Shown here piece by piece: positions 12,195-26,100 of a stretch of 64,000 nt of DNA (positions within the stretch are counted from its first letter, which is position 1; each line of letters starts with the position of its first letter). The notes under the pieces were generated by a model. The model had not been told where the DNA came from, searched no databases, and saw nothing but the letters and a program-made list of their open reading frames with translations. Origin of the DNA: Triatoma infestans (Eukaryota > Arthropoda > Insecta > Hemiptera > Reduviidae); NCBI GenBank assembly GCA_011037195.1, contig JAAEAF010000099.1:62001-126000 (forward strand), given 5' to 3'. The position numbers and the translations under genes were made by a program.

Positions 12195-12780
12195 CATAAG
12201 AGAAAGTCGTCTTGAATTGTTTCACACATTGGTTGTGAAAATCGCAGTAGTTACCCCTACAGCAGTAAGTACAGCGATCTTGTCAAAATTTCTAAATTAA
12301 TTTTTGCTCTGAATTACTTGTTCTGAGAGATATTTTTTTGAGAGCGTTCTCTGTGTGTACATAATACAGAAAAAACGAAAACCCGCAGAAAGAGCAAACT
12401 TCATATTCCGCTTAGGTATCACCAAAGGATCCCCGATACGATATTTTGCTCTAAAACTTAAAACCGGAAAAAGCGACTTTTTTTTTTTTTTTTTTTATAC
12501 AGTTTCTTGTGGTTCTCTCAAAAATGATTCACTTGAACTTAGTATACAAACTCCATGCCTATCACTTTTATTTGAAACATTTTTCCAGGAAAATTTATTT
12601 TTGGTTGGTCCAAATTTACATTGGCACTTCTTCCTATAAAGCTAAATTTCCAAATTTGAAGAAAATCGTTAAACCGGAAAAGCGACTTTACAAAATAGGT
12701 TCTGAGTTTTTTTTTTTTTTTAATTTTCTCAAAAGGACTCCATCATTTTCTTTAAACTTGTATGATTCATGAACAGATAG
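12195..12780 (+). repeat. Interspersed repeat family copies
   Basis: It begins with TAAGAGAAAGTCGTCTTGAATTGTTTCACAC-like end sequence and runs into an ACAGCAGTAAGTACAGCGAT start. Later it carries the AAAACGAAAACCCGCAG, TTCCGCTTAGGTATCACC and GACTCC-TTTCTTTAAACTTG blocks of the family. Poly-T tracts interrupt it. Confidence 0.6.
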
Positions 12781-13195
12781 ATATAAAACTTTTCTCATAG
12801 AAAAATGAAACAAAAGAAATAATAAAAGAAGAACATGTATTAAATGAATCATATAATAAGTGTAATAAAAGTCAAAAGAAAATTGTCATTTGGACGAAGG
12901 AAACAAAAATTAATACAGAATTTTCAGTGAAATTTATAAACCGGTCATTTGAGTGTGCATGGTAAGTTTAATGTTGAACCTTACTTACCCATTTAACTAC
13001 TCATTTGAAGACTACATACATACTTTTGTTTGGTACTTGTTGCCATGAAAATTATTTCACGAGATTTTGAGGCAGTTGGAATGTGGCGCTACTCTCTACT
13101 TGCCAATCATTGTGGAATAGATCCTCAAGGCAACTAACTATTTAATACAAATTCAAGTATGGAAGAAATTTTGTCATTTAGAACTGTAAGCGCGA

Positions 13196-13690
13196 GGATC
13201 AGCTGTCAGGCGGGTCCACAGATGGCAGATAGTTGAACGGCCAATTGATATATAGGTCAGTCGTCAATAAGGGAAAACCCAAATAAACAGTCCCGGACCG
13301 ACGTGACTTTTACCAGGGTATGGGAGGATGATCGATAGCGTGGTCATGCTCGTTAAAAGCCACATATCTCAAAGACGAAATTGCCAAATGGGAAAAATGT
13401 TGCCATAAAATAAGCATTGCTGGGGTGGGAATAGGATTCTAAGTCGGGGTGAAAAGACACCTATCTAGGAGACGGTTTCATCCCGAAATAAAAGAACCCT
13501 TGTTCTTTCAGGTTAAGGGTTGTATGTGAGGCCAGCACCCTGATTACGTATAAATTACTCAAGTTTTCAATAATCTAATGAAGAATAGAGGATGGGAAAG
13601 ACAAAGTCACCTGGAAAACTACAGGAAGGCAAACCTGAGTAAAGGAATAAGCATAGGAAAAAAAAAGTAACTGTAAGAATTGTTGCAGTA
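13196..13690 (+). mobile_element. 5' remnant of an RTE-like LINE
   Basis: The stretch near 13440-13530 aligns in order with the 5' part of the intact RTE-like element at about 33015-33110: a CTATCTAGGAGACGG block, CCCGAAATAAA, and TTCAGGTTAAGGGTTG. No long frame survives. It lies just upstream of the first P450 exon. Confidence 0.55.
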
Positions 13691-14103
13691 AGAGAAAGTT
13701 GTGTATTTCCTACAGATTTTTATCGTTTATTATGGTAGAGTGCATGCACTTTTCAAGCATCTACTGTCATATTTATTTCCTTATATACTAGTTTTGAAAT
13801 TACTAATTTACAGAAAGTCTAGAAACGGTGAGAGAAAGTAAACAGGGGCAGTGGTAATTTCTAGTACTTTTTATATCTCAATTGTATCTAAAATGGTATT
13901 TTTCTAGATTCCAATGACGTCAGATCATTAATTTTAAGAGTCAGTGTTTTATTTTTATTGGTCCAATGGCGGTCCGATACCAAACAACGAAAAAAAAAGA
14001 ATTGATTAAAAATTATACAATAGATTGATAATGAAGATAGTGTGCAATATCACTATCTAGTTACAGCATCCTAGGCTACTACATTTCTGGATATTCTAAA
14101 ACT

Positions 14104-17100
14104 ATGCTGAACTTTTTAAAAAGAGTAAATAGTACTAGAAAAATACCTGGACCACTCAATTTGCCATTTCTTGGCAGTCTATGGCGTTATAAACTTGGTA
14201 AGTAAATTATCTTACGTTTCTATTGCGTTTCACTTTGATTGAATAATGTTACTAATATTTTGTGCTCCAAAAATATACTATTTTCCAAATTTGATTTTTT
14301 GAAAGTAAAGATGTGATCTGTCTCAAAGGCATTAGTTGACTTCTAATGTTACTTTTAAAAGAAACAAGAGATTTGAGAAAACCAAATGATGACTCATCTT
14401 TTTTAAAAATAAAACCAGGAGCGAAACACTCACACAATTTTCTCTTATTGCAATTTAAAAAAAATACATAGTCATCACTGTCAATTTTCTTTAAACTTTA
14501 TTTTTTATTCAGTGATTAGTTTTTCAAGCTATATTAGTGTGAAAATCTAAACATAATAAAACGATTTTTTGTGGGAAGATGACCTTGCAACACACTGAAC
14601 CCCAAATAAAATCACTTTTCTTGGAAACGATGATAGATAGTTCTCTGTATTGTACAGGTAATGTGACGAGATCATAGATTAATTCAACTCTAGTGTCTGG
14701 AAAAATTGTAGAAAACGAATAAAACTGTTCCGGTCAACCGATTTTCTTCAAACTCATTATTATGGCAACCCATTTAATCCTTCTTAATATAATGTTTCAA
14801 ATAATACACTCATACAACTTTCTCTTTCTGTAACAATTCTTGTACTTCTAAATGAGAATTTTTCTTCAAAGTTGGAATTTTTACGAAATAATTAGTTGTC
14901 TCTAATATTATACAGCTGGCGGACGTACACTTAAAGATCCGCATAAATTTACACAAAAAATTTGCATAAACTTTTTAGCGAGCCACATAGAAACCTAGCA
15001 ATTTTTTTTTAATTTGTGCAAAGATCACACATGTACCACTTTATTTTTTTATTAGGGCAACTTTGTGTAAAACAGTGAAGTTCGAAAGAAATTTTAAAAT
15101 TGTTTTAAGGTAACAAGTCAGTGAATGTTTTACAGCATGTTTTACCCAATGTTAGAATCCTTGTAATTTTTTTTTGAAATTTAAGGATTAGACGAGCAAA
15201 GTAATTACCATGAGACATTAGATCAACTTCATGCAAAATACGGACCCGTTGTCAAGCAGAGGCTTGGTGCTGAAAGCATAATACATCTGTTTTCCCCGAA
15301 TGATGTTAGTAATATTTATGCTAATGAAGGCAGAACTCCCGAAATCAGGCCTTTGCAGGAAACTGTGCAGCTTTTCAGAAAGAAAACCGATGCTTCACTA
15401 GGACTTGGAAACACGTAAATATTAATTAATATCAACTGTGGAATTCTTGTTCGGTCCTTCCATTTGTACATATTATTTAAAAGATAGTCGAAGTTTTGGG
15501 GAAAATGGCCGAGAAAGTGTTAAAAAAAATATACTACATTATCTCTCTAAAAAACTTAATAGTTTGAGAAACACGTATTTTTTTTCCACCCATACTATGT
15601 TGCCCTAGTGAAGTTGAGAATAATTACCGACACGTTTAAGGAAGACTGTGGAATTAGTTGTTTTTTATTACCATTTCGTTTATTGCCATTTTTATTACCA
15701 AAACTTCAACTATTTTCTAATTTAAACAAACTTGAAGACTACATCGCATTAGATGTTAAAAAAAAGAAATACCGTATGCACTTTATCTTACTGCTGTAAG
15801 AGGAAGTATTGCAATCGTGTCAAATTGTCGATATTGAGATTTCGCTAGAAATACATTTTTTCGGGGCTCCTTGAATACGAAAAATCTCAAGAATGAAAAC
15901 TGCAGAAATCTCAAAGTTGATATTTTGTTCGGTGTCACGATCGCAGCTGACAATAAGGATTCGACTCGTTTGAAACATTTTGCTGGAAATTAATTTTTGG
16001 GCTTCTGGGAGAGCTGCAACGTTAGTCTCATAAAGTACCGTTCTATCCCCTACATAGTATGAAAAATTTATACTTATACTTTATAACATTAAGGACATAA
16101 TTTCATTTATAAACAACATACAATTTAACAAATTTAATTTATTTATGAAGGTAATAGAACCGTATATTGAACTGAAGTGATGCTCTCATATACATTTTTT
16201 TTAAACGTTTCAAATAAAAGTATTCGGTCTTTATATGAGCAGTTTTTTTTTATGGGACCGCAAAGCGACAAAGGCCTAAACCTCGAAGCGTCTTATCCAA
16301 TTCCTGATTGGATCCTTCTCAGTGTACTGCCGGTCTCAGGGCAGTGTTATCTCGTTACAAGCAATACACACTATCCCAGAGTACATTTAGCGCATCCCGC
16401 TTAACATGTACCTGCACATACATATATGATCAGTCCTCGAGGCAGTTCAACAGTCCAATATTTAGGCCTTCCCTAGTGTGTGCAGCTAGCTTAAAACACC
16501 AAAAATCTTTGTAGCTGTTTTTGAGAAAATCACAAAAAAAATTTGCACTTCACATGAAATTTTGCTCAAACGTTCTTCATTTGGAATGTCACGTTTGAAC
16601 TCCTGTAAACTTTCGTTATTGAGATATTTTGCTTACATACAAACAGACACAGACTATTCGCCAGAAAACGTTTTTCCTACTCAAGAGACTTCAAAACTTG
16701 CATTATAGGTGAAAACTCAAGTTAATTTGACACAATCCAATATTTCCTCTAACATCAGAAAGTGAAAAGTAAAAACGCTTGGTATCAGCTGTTAATACTC
16801 AGTACATGATGATTCGGGTTTTATACTTCAAGGAAAGCGGTCACAGTTCTGTGTGCTCCACAACCACTGAGAAACTAAAATTTACTATATGGCTCCCATA
16901 CTTGCAATGTATGACCCCCAACTTGCAATATAGTTAGATTAACGTGTAACTATTATTAATAAGCAAACATTAACAATAAGCACTTATATTTACAGTAATG
17001 GGGAAGAATGGTACAAACTGCGTAACGCACTCAAGACCATTATGCTAACTCGGAGCGGTATGGCGCACTTCACTGGAGGAATAGAAACTGCAACCGATGC

Positions 17101-20100
17101 GCTTCTTAAGAAGTTAAAATCTACGAGAACTAAAGATAATACTGTACCAAATTTGATGACATATTTAGGAGCTTGGACTCTAGAATGTAAGTCATTAAAA
17201 ATAAATAAAAAAATGTGTGGAACGTGTTTCGAATAAGAGTGATGGGCATTTATGTGTGTATAACTACTGGTTGATGGATTTTGACCGAAACTTTTGTGTC
17301 AGAAGCGGTGATGGTGCCTAAACGGAATATTTTGTTCGCACACACAGTCCATTCGTTAAAAACATTTTTTTTTGTACTCAGGGGACCTTTAAGCATGTAG
17401 AGAAAAATCATTAAGTAATGTCGCACTTGTGGTTGAACTTTGTGGTGGCACCTAAGCAGAACATCAAGTTTTAGTTTCCTAGACTTTCGTTCTTGAGATA
17501 TTTTGTTCACACAAGTATGGCACACAAAAATTTTTGCGTCTTCTGGGGACCTATAAACATGTTTTTCCGGAGAAAACTCAATGTTTAAAATTCGTCCTGA
17601 TCGCAATGCTTTCGCTTACAGGGAGCAGTGAGAGAAACTAATTATTATTTTTTTATCCAAGTACGTCTTTCAATGAAACTTTCAAATTATTAGTGAATAA
17701 ACCGAATCAATGGATTTAAGTTGGATTCTTGACAATGTCAAATGAGGAACAAAGACGTTTCAGAACATATGGCGTCTTCTGGGGACCTGTAAACATGTTT
17801 TTCCGGAGAAAACTCAATGTTTAAAATTCGTCCTGATCGCAATGCTTTCGCTTACAGGGAGCAGTGAGAGAAACTAATTATTATTTTTTTATCCAAGTAC
17901 GTCTTTCAATGAAACTTTCAAATTATTAGTGAATAAACCGAATCAATGGATTTAAGTTAGATTCTTGACAATGTCAAATGAGGAACAAAGACGTTTCAGA
18001 ACATATGGCCCACGTGGTATTTTTATATAAACTTGGAATGGCTTGTATCATTTGGGAAGAAAATCCATTCTGGTACAACTTATAGAAAATACTTTGTTTA
18101 GAAACACTGGCCAACAAATTTTGAACTTTTCATTTTTTTTTTTTTACACTGTATATATTTTTTTTATTAATAACAGCAAAAATAAATTACTTATAATACG
18201 TCAGGTTTCGAAAAAAAATTACTTAGAACAAATGTAAAATAGCAAACAAGAAACACATTTAAAAGACAATATGTATTTCGAGAGATAATATAAACAAAAA
18301 TTTCTCTAAATCCTGACATATTGAAATTATTTTCAGAATCGGCATAAAAATACATATGTATATTCGTACAAGTAACAGTGTGTAAGAAAAAAATCCTTTG
18401 TTTATCAGTGTAATAATAAATGTATCCTATAAAAATGAACAACAGCTGCAGGAGCAATGTGTTTTGGCAAGAGGATGGGTTTTTTGGAGGAGAACGAGAA
18501 AATTGCTGACCCCATACTGAAAGCTAATCGTGCAGTTTTCTACATGTCAACTCATCTCAGGTTTTCCACTTCATTATACAAACATTTCAATTTACCCAAG
18601 TGGAACTGCCTAGTAGAATCAGAAAATCACATTATCAAGTGAGTAGTAATACAATTATGTGTTTGAATATAAACAGTAGTTAGGTTTGGCCGTTGTAAAT
18701 CAAACAAGCAAAATATTAGTTGGATAGGGACAAAGAAAGTACTTTTTATCTTTAAACACCAACGTGTCCGAAACGTTGAATAAACTTTTAAAGATGAAAA
18801 CATTTTTCTTTGGCCCAGTCAACTAATATTTTGCTTGTTTAATTATTTGTTTGCCTTATAAAAAAATGCCATCTATATTGTATCAAGATAAATACAATTG
18901 TTTGGTTTTTAATTTTTAGAGAGATTAGAAGGTTTACAAGTGAAGCTTTAGAAGCAATAGAAAAAAATCCTTTGTCTGATAAATCGGAAGAAGATTCATT
19001 TTACCTTATGAGACAATTAACTAACAATGAGACCCTTACAAAAAAAGATATTCTAGTACTAATGCAGTCGTTATTTACAGATAGTTTGTCAACGGTGAGT
19101 AATCTTTCATGTTTATTAGAGAATATTTGGTTTGGGGCTGTATAATAAATCAGGATCTGGTGTTAAACACTCAGCTTCCAGCATCACAGAACCCTCTAAA
19201 ATCGGTTTTCCTGGAAAAAAATTTCAAGCAAAAGTAATAGAACTAAAATTTGATATGTTTAGTTAGCATACCAAATTTAAAGAAACTCGTTGGGAAGGCC
19301 ACCGCGTGCGGGCGTGCAGGTTGTGCATCAAGGGGGCGTTTGATTTAAATTAATTGTATTCATTTTTTATCACTACATTTTGAAAGAAATAAAAAGGGAA
19401 GGGAAGTTTATATGATAAGTAAATGTTTTGATTATTGTTAGAAACAGGTTCTCATTGGAAATATTAAGATTTTTTTTATTTACATATGAGATTACTTTTT
19501 ACATGCTCATGCTGCTGTAAGAGAAAGTATTGCGACCGGGTCCAATTTCCGAATTGAGTTTTTCACGGAAGTACAGGTTCTGAGGTCCTGTCAATACAAA
19601 AAACAATTCTTTGCAAATAGTCGGTGTGCGTGGGTGAACAAAATATTCCATTCAGGTACCCCACAGCATCTGTCTCGAGGATTTCGGTCAAAACCAGAAG
19701 TGCGATTTTACTGTTTTTTTTTTCTTTTAGTGTTGAGGGGTTTTCTGAAAAGGACTGCAACGATTTTCTTTAAACTTCGTACACTATTTAAACCATAAAT
19801 GTCTATCAACTTTTAATGGAAACATGTCTCTAAAAAAATTGATTTTTGGTTCGAGGAGCTTTAACGTTAAGCCTTCCTCTAAAGTTCCAATTCAGATTAA
19901 TGTACACTTCTCTCACATATCTATTATTAAGATATATTAAATATACTTGTAGAATTGCAGATTTGAGGAAACACATCTAATTGGAAGTACAAGTTTACAG
20001 AATATGTCTCCAGGGTTTAGAAATTTTCTCTAAAACTGCTTCAAAGAATTTATTTATCACTGAAATGCTAACTGCACAAATTGTTTGTAGATTCTTGAGG

Positions 20101-23100
20101 AAATTGGTTAGTTAAATAAAACAAAATTTACTTCGCCACCGTTTCGTTTATATTAATAAATCATCAAGGCTACAAAATCACAAATAGCAGTGACTAAACA
20201 AAAAACAACAAACACATTCCTTTTATGATACAAAAAAGATGAAAATGATAACAACAGTTATTTATATTATGTATAAGCATACGAGATCCAAATAGATCTC
20301 TTATTGTAGGTCGCAGTGGAATGAGGCTTTGCCATCCCCGTTTTGATCTAATAAGCATACGAGAAGCAAACCCAGCTCCGTCAGGTGTCCTCTGAGTCGA
20401 CAATGCCCCGTGAGAAAACCTGTAAGAACGCGGAGCTTGTTCTTACTCAAGCCAATGCAGGGTTCCGATCTCCGTTGGCTATAATTTCCAAAGCAGATCT
20501 TGGCCTGCCGCAAACCGGGGAGGGAGTACCAGAGTTCAGACCTCTTTGACTCCTTCTCTTCCTGAGTTCTTCCAAGAGAAACTGGTCGCTGACCCCACAA
20601 AAGGGCTCCGGGGTTCCGGCCCTATGAAACATGCGAATTAATAAGATTTTTGGAATTATTGTTGTAGAAGGATTTATGTTTTTGTTGCAATACTTTTTTT
20701 TTTAACCAACTGGCGTGCAGCCCAGTATAGCGTTGCTTGCCTCAAGCCACTATCTGAAGAAGTGAGAGGGACGTCTGCAAGTCCTGGGCAGAGAAGGGGG
20801 CATTTCAACGTTTAACGGGCATAACGGTCAGAGAGGGGGGCAGCGACTCCTATCCTGTGCAGGTACAGGCACATTTACTCTTGGCAAATGGGCAGGGATT
20901 CTATCAAATTGAAGCAACTCCCAGCTCTTACCAGATGCATGCTCATTAAAAATTTCTGCCCATCGCTTGTTCACACTCAATTCTAATCTTGACCGATGAG
21001 AACTCCAAAGACTGGGATGGAGGGACTATCTACATCCCTTCCTTGGCTAATCGGTCAGCCTGTTCGTTTACTGGCAGGCCGCAGTGAGATGGAACCCATT
21101 GGAGGACGATGTTTCCACCCCTATTACTTGTTTCTACCCCAATTAATCTGGCTATTGCTTCCTTGCATGCAGCCTCGAGCACTGACTCACTAGTGGTAGC
21201 CGATATTAAGGAAATAATGACCTCCTGAGAATCGACGAATATGACTACATTACTCTCAGTTCTATTAGCGAGGTCTTCTAGAACCATGTTTACAGCCTTC
21301 AGTTCGTCCTCACAATTGGTGGAACCGAGGCAGAGGACCTGCTTTAATTGTATAGCTTCGAGTAGACCCCGGCAGCAGCAGTCTTTCTTTCTCTATCAAC
21401 CGAGCCATCTGTAAAAATTTTCAATTTGCTTAATTTGTTGCACTGATCAGTTTTTTAAGGAAGTTATTTATAAGTAAAGTTTCATGTACTATTTTTACTT
21501 TCTCTTACTTCTAGTAAGAGAAAGTATTGTAATCGTGCCAAATTTTAGATATCGAGTTTTCACCAGAAATATCCGTTTTGAGGACGCCTGAGGCCAAGAA
21601 AGTGGTTTTTAGCAAAGAGTCCGTTTAGGTATTACCATGGGTAAGTAGGTCAGTGGTCCAAATTCCTCAACCGGTAGTACACTTTACTTATTGATTTTTT
21701 TACTTTCTTGCGATTTTCTCAAAAATAGTTCCGACGATTTTCTTTAAACTTGGTATATCAACCACACATACAAAGATCTACAACTTTTATTTTAAAACAT
21801 TTCTCTGGAAAAATTCATTTAAGGGCACTTTTGGAGGATGGGTGGGGTTAGGATTTCCTCTAAAGTGCTATTTCAGTTTACTATACAATTCTGTCATCTA
21901 AATAAAATTAGTTAGAATTAAATGTGTTATTGGAATTCCGAGTTTGAAAAAATCGGATGACCGGAAGTGTTTTTTTACTGAAATGTATTTTTCAGTTATC
22001 TGGTATTTTCTCGGAAACGGCTCCAACCATTTTCTTTAAACATGGAATGTGAACTACACATATAAAGAGCTACAACTTTCATTTGAAACATTTCTCCTGG
22101 TGAAGTCATTTAAGGGGGCTTTTTGGGAAGGGGTTGGGTTATGTTTTCCTCTAAAGTGCTATCATAGTTGATTATACAAATCTACAATCCAAACCAAATT
22201 CTACAATTCTACAATCCAAACCAAATTACTTAGAAATAAATAGATTGTCAAAATTCCGAGTTTCGAGAAAATTAGTAAAACGGAACTGTGCTTTTACTGA
22301 ACATTTTTTTCAGTTTTCAATGAACTCCAACGAATTTCATCAAATTTGGTACACAAACTATAAAATTTGTCTATTACAATTTTGGACTAAGAGAAAGTTG
22401 TGTGAGTGTTTCACACAGTTTTTTAAGCTTTTTTTTTCATGAAATCTTTCAAATTTAATGCTCTATATTTAAGGGCCAAAGCTGTATTAATTTGGTGTTT
22501 CGTGGCATGGTGTGAATTGTAATCAAGGTATCTATCAGATTTTTCGTTTTTTTTCCATCAATCAGCATTAATGCTACATCATCAGTCCTAATGATTTTCA
22601 TGTCTAAAAGGGGAAGTTCTTGATTTCAGCTTCTATTGTGAATTTCAATTTACTTTCATTTGATGAAGGTCTTCGTTTACGTAATAAATCATCAACAAAT
22701 TTGTATATAAAGAGACCTTAAATTCAGCATTTTCAGGCAATTATCAATTACATGGTTCATAGTCAAATCCGCGAGATGGGAGCTATAGGACTACCCACAG
22801 TTACACCATCCTTAATTGTGTAGAAACTATCTTTAAATTGGAAATAACCTTCACTAACGCATATATCATTGTTTTGTGTAGTGTATTCTGCTAAAAAACT
22901 CTATTTGTCAGAGATTATCTCCTTAACCAGGACTATGTTAGTGAATACGGATTTTATATCGAGGGGTACTAATTTATGATTATTTGGAATCTCTTTAGAT
23001 TTTATTGATTTGAGACTTTGATATTATATGTCAGAACTAATTTGTTTAACAATGTTAGTAAGGTATAACTAACTACCGGTCTAAGTGGAAAATTACTTTT

Positions 23101-26100
23101 ATGTGTTTTAACCAGACCATATAGTAACGGGAGAGTGCTATCATAGTTGATTAATTTTTTTTTTTATATAGAGAACCGATAATCTTATTGTTTTTATTTT
23201 GTATGTTTGAGGTGGGATTTTTTTTTTTAATTTACCATATAAGCTATCATCAGCTAGTAGATCATGCATTTTTTGGTCATATTCGTCCTCCATTATAACA
23301 GTATGTTCTGTCAGATTTATGAACTAGCTAATTTGAATATTCTTTTAAGAACTTTTAATAGTCTACTATATGGATCAGTTTTTTTTATAGTTATTGTTTT
23401 TTGCACATAATTTGTAATAATGTTAGTGCACTGAGCTGTTAGTGAATCCTAAATACCAATTTCTGCCACGTGTGGTAGCCCCCACCTCCTCCACTGCATT
23501 TATATTAGGGCCACTAAAGTAATATATTGGGTAAAAATTAAAAGTTTTACAGTAAAATTTGTCGATTTTATAATTGTAATAATTGCAGCAAAAAAAAAGT
23601 AGGGTAAGTGATTCAAGTTAGATATTTTTTGTTTTTGTGATATTGACTGAAACCCATCCATGCATATACAGAAATCATTCGCTAAAATCATTTTTTTCGA
23701 ATTGGAACACTCTCAACATGTATATCCTGTGAAAATTCAGTTTCTAAAATTTGGCGTGATTGGGTGACAGCGGTAAGAGAAAGAAATCAACTTTTTAAAA
23801 AATTGGTAATCTTATTTTCAAACGCTGTGAATTTGTTACCAAACTCTCAATTTTTGCACTTTTGCATAAACAGTAATTAATCTACCTTTATTTATTGATA
23901 TTATTTTTAATCCGTTTAGTTTCATTAATATAATTACATATGTTTTAATCTAAATCATATTACAGATTGTACCAACCACAATATTCTGCCTCTACATCAT
24001 GGCGAACGAACCTGAGATACAAAGAAAAGTTTATGAAGAAACAACTAAGTTTGTCAGCAAAGATGCTCCAATTACAGCAAAAACATTAGATAAGTTAATT
24101 TACTCAAGAGGTCTAATCAAAGAAGCATTGAGGTAAGTCCTTTATCCTTTGATATGTTAAAATTTCAAAAACAACTAAAATCTTTAGTTATTTGGTTCTC
24201 TTACCTCTCTAAGAAATTGAGTTTTCAGCAGAAATCATTTGGCCACACATTAAATTCTATAACATTAATATATTATATAAAAGATAGAATCGAACTTGAA
24301 GAAATTAAAGCCAGACTTGCAGCCGGCAATGGATTTCTGTTTGCGCTAGCGAAAGTTATGAGTTTTAGGTGCCTAGATAATGCTGTATAAGGCAGTAGCG
24401 ACATATGCTAGCGAGACTTGGTATTGTCTAAAGGAAGCGCTTAATTGCTTGGAATATGGGAGAGAAAGGTTTATATTTGGCCCAAGAACTGAAAACGGAC
24501 AGTGGTGTTCAAGAAAGAATGACGAGCTATTCGAGCTGTTTAAAGAGCTAGATATCGTATTCTTGTAAGAAAGGTCTCGATGGACAGGTCACATAGAAAG
24601 AATGGATGAACCTAAAAATAAGGATAGATAACGTCCAGGATGACCTATCAATGTTGGGAATTCGGAGATGGAGGGCAAAAACCCAGGATAGAGATGGCTG
24701 GCAAAAACTTGTGGACTTGAGTCCTCAAGGATCCTCTTGGATCCTCCAAATTTTGAGTCGGCGTATGATAATATAGTAATAATAAAGCATAGAATCGTAT
24801 AATTTATAGAAATGACAGTTTAGAGGTAAGCTTAACGTCGCCATCGTCCACAACCTCCCTTAAATAAATTTTCCGGAAAATGTTTCAAATAAAAGTTTTC
24901 GCTTTTTACGTACGATTAGTTGATATACAAGTTTAAAGAAAATCGTGAGTGCCATTTCCGAGAATACTGCAAAAAACTGAAAAATCTATTTAGGAAATTC
25001 CGGTCGACCGATTTTTACCAAAATTTATTGTCACGAAATTCCAAGTTTTAGCTTTCTGCGATTTTGTTTATTACAAAATAAGTTCCTTTCACCGCTGTTC
25101 GAAGTAGCGAAGATAGAAGCCGATTCAACGTAAATAATTGATCTGTATTTCAATTTCACTTTATTTGCATTTGTATTACAATTTTTTTGCATTTCAACAT
25201 CCTCTTCAATTGAAACAATTAAAGCAGCACATTCAGATGTTACGGGTTTATTATACACTCTTTTGTCAGGCTGTCTTGTAAAATATGGCAAATATTCCTC
25301 TTGATTTTCATGTACTACATTTTCCAATGCTCGGTATTTCTCAACGTGAGGATTATTGTTTTTCTCAAAATTTCGTTATTTCACCCATATATCGGTGTAA
25401 GTTGGTACAGATATATATATATATCTCAAAGCAACATCACGTTCGTACATTAAATTTGACCATAATAACACTTGATGTTGGAGCAATATGGTTTGTGTAC
25501 CTGCCCCTGTACTTTTAGAACTGGAAGCAATCTGATATTATATCTGCTTGGAATTTAGCAAAAGCAAACATCGAGTTAAATAAACGAATATCATTTCTGA
25601 AGGCTTTATCATAGCAAATTCGTTGTAACTCTTTCAGGAATGGAGATAATACTGACAATTTCACTTTACCTTTATGGCAACAACTTTTTTTTGCAAAATT
25701 CATTTCTCCAAAATGACGCACTTTTCAGTCATATTCCCAACATAATGAGATGCTAATAAATCGGGGTTAGGAGTCAAAACTGACTGTCGTTCGTCATTTT
25801 TCGTTCAGCAGGTGTTTTTGCTGGCTGTTTTAATGGAGGTACCTTGTTCTTCTTCCATTCTCTAAATTATTCTGTAGATGTTTTTGCTGGATAGTTGTTG
25901 GACGTTTGACGGGCTTTTTCGTTCTTCTTATTTTTGAAAGCATTATTACTTAAACTAAATTTGAAACCTTGAATTATATCCAATTAAAAGATCGGATTGA
26001 TATTATACACAGAGCAAAATATTAAACTTTAACACGTTATCACGGTATTATACTAACCAACCTTGCCTGTATTGCACTTTGATAAATAATTTTTGTTAAA

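Noticed and set aside
17250..17606. 118-codon minus-strand open frame
   Set aside because: It lies in a copy of the interspersed repeat; the same frame is broken in most other copies and has no recognisable domain.
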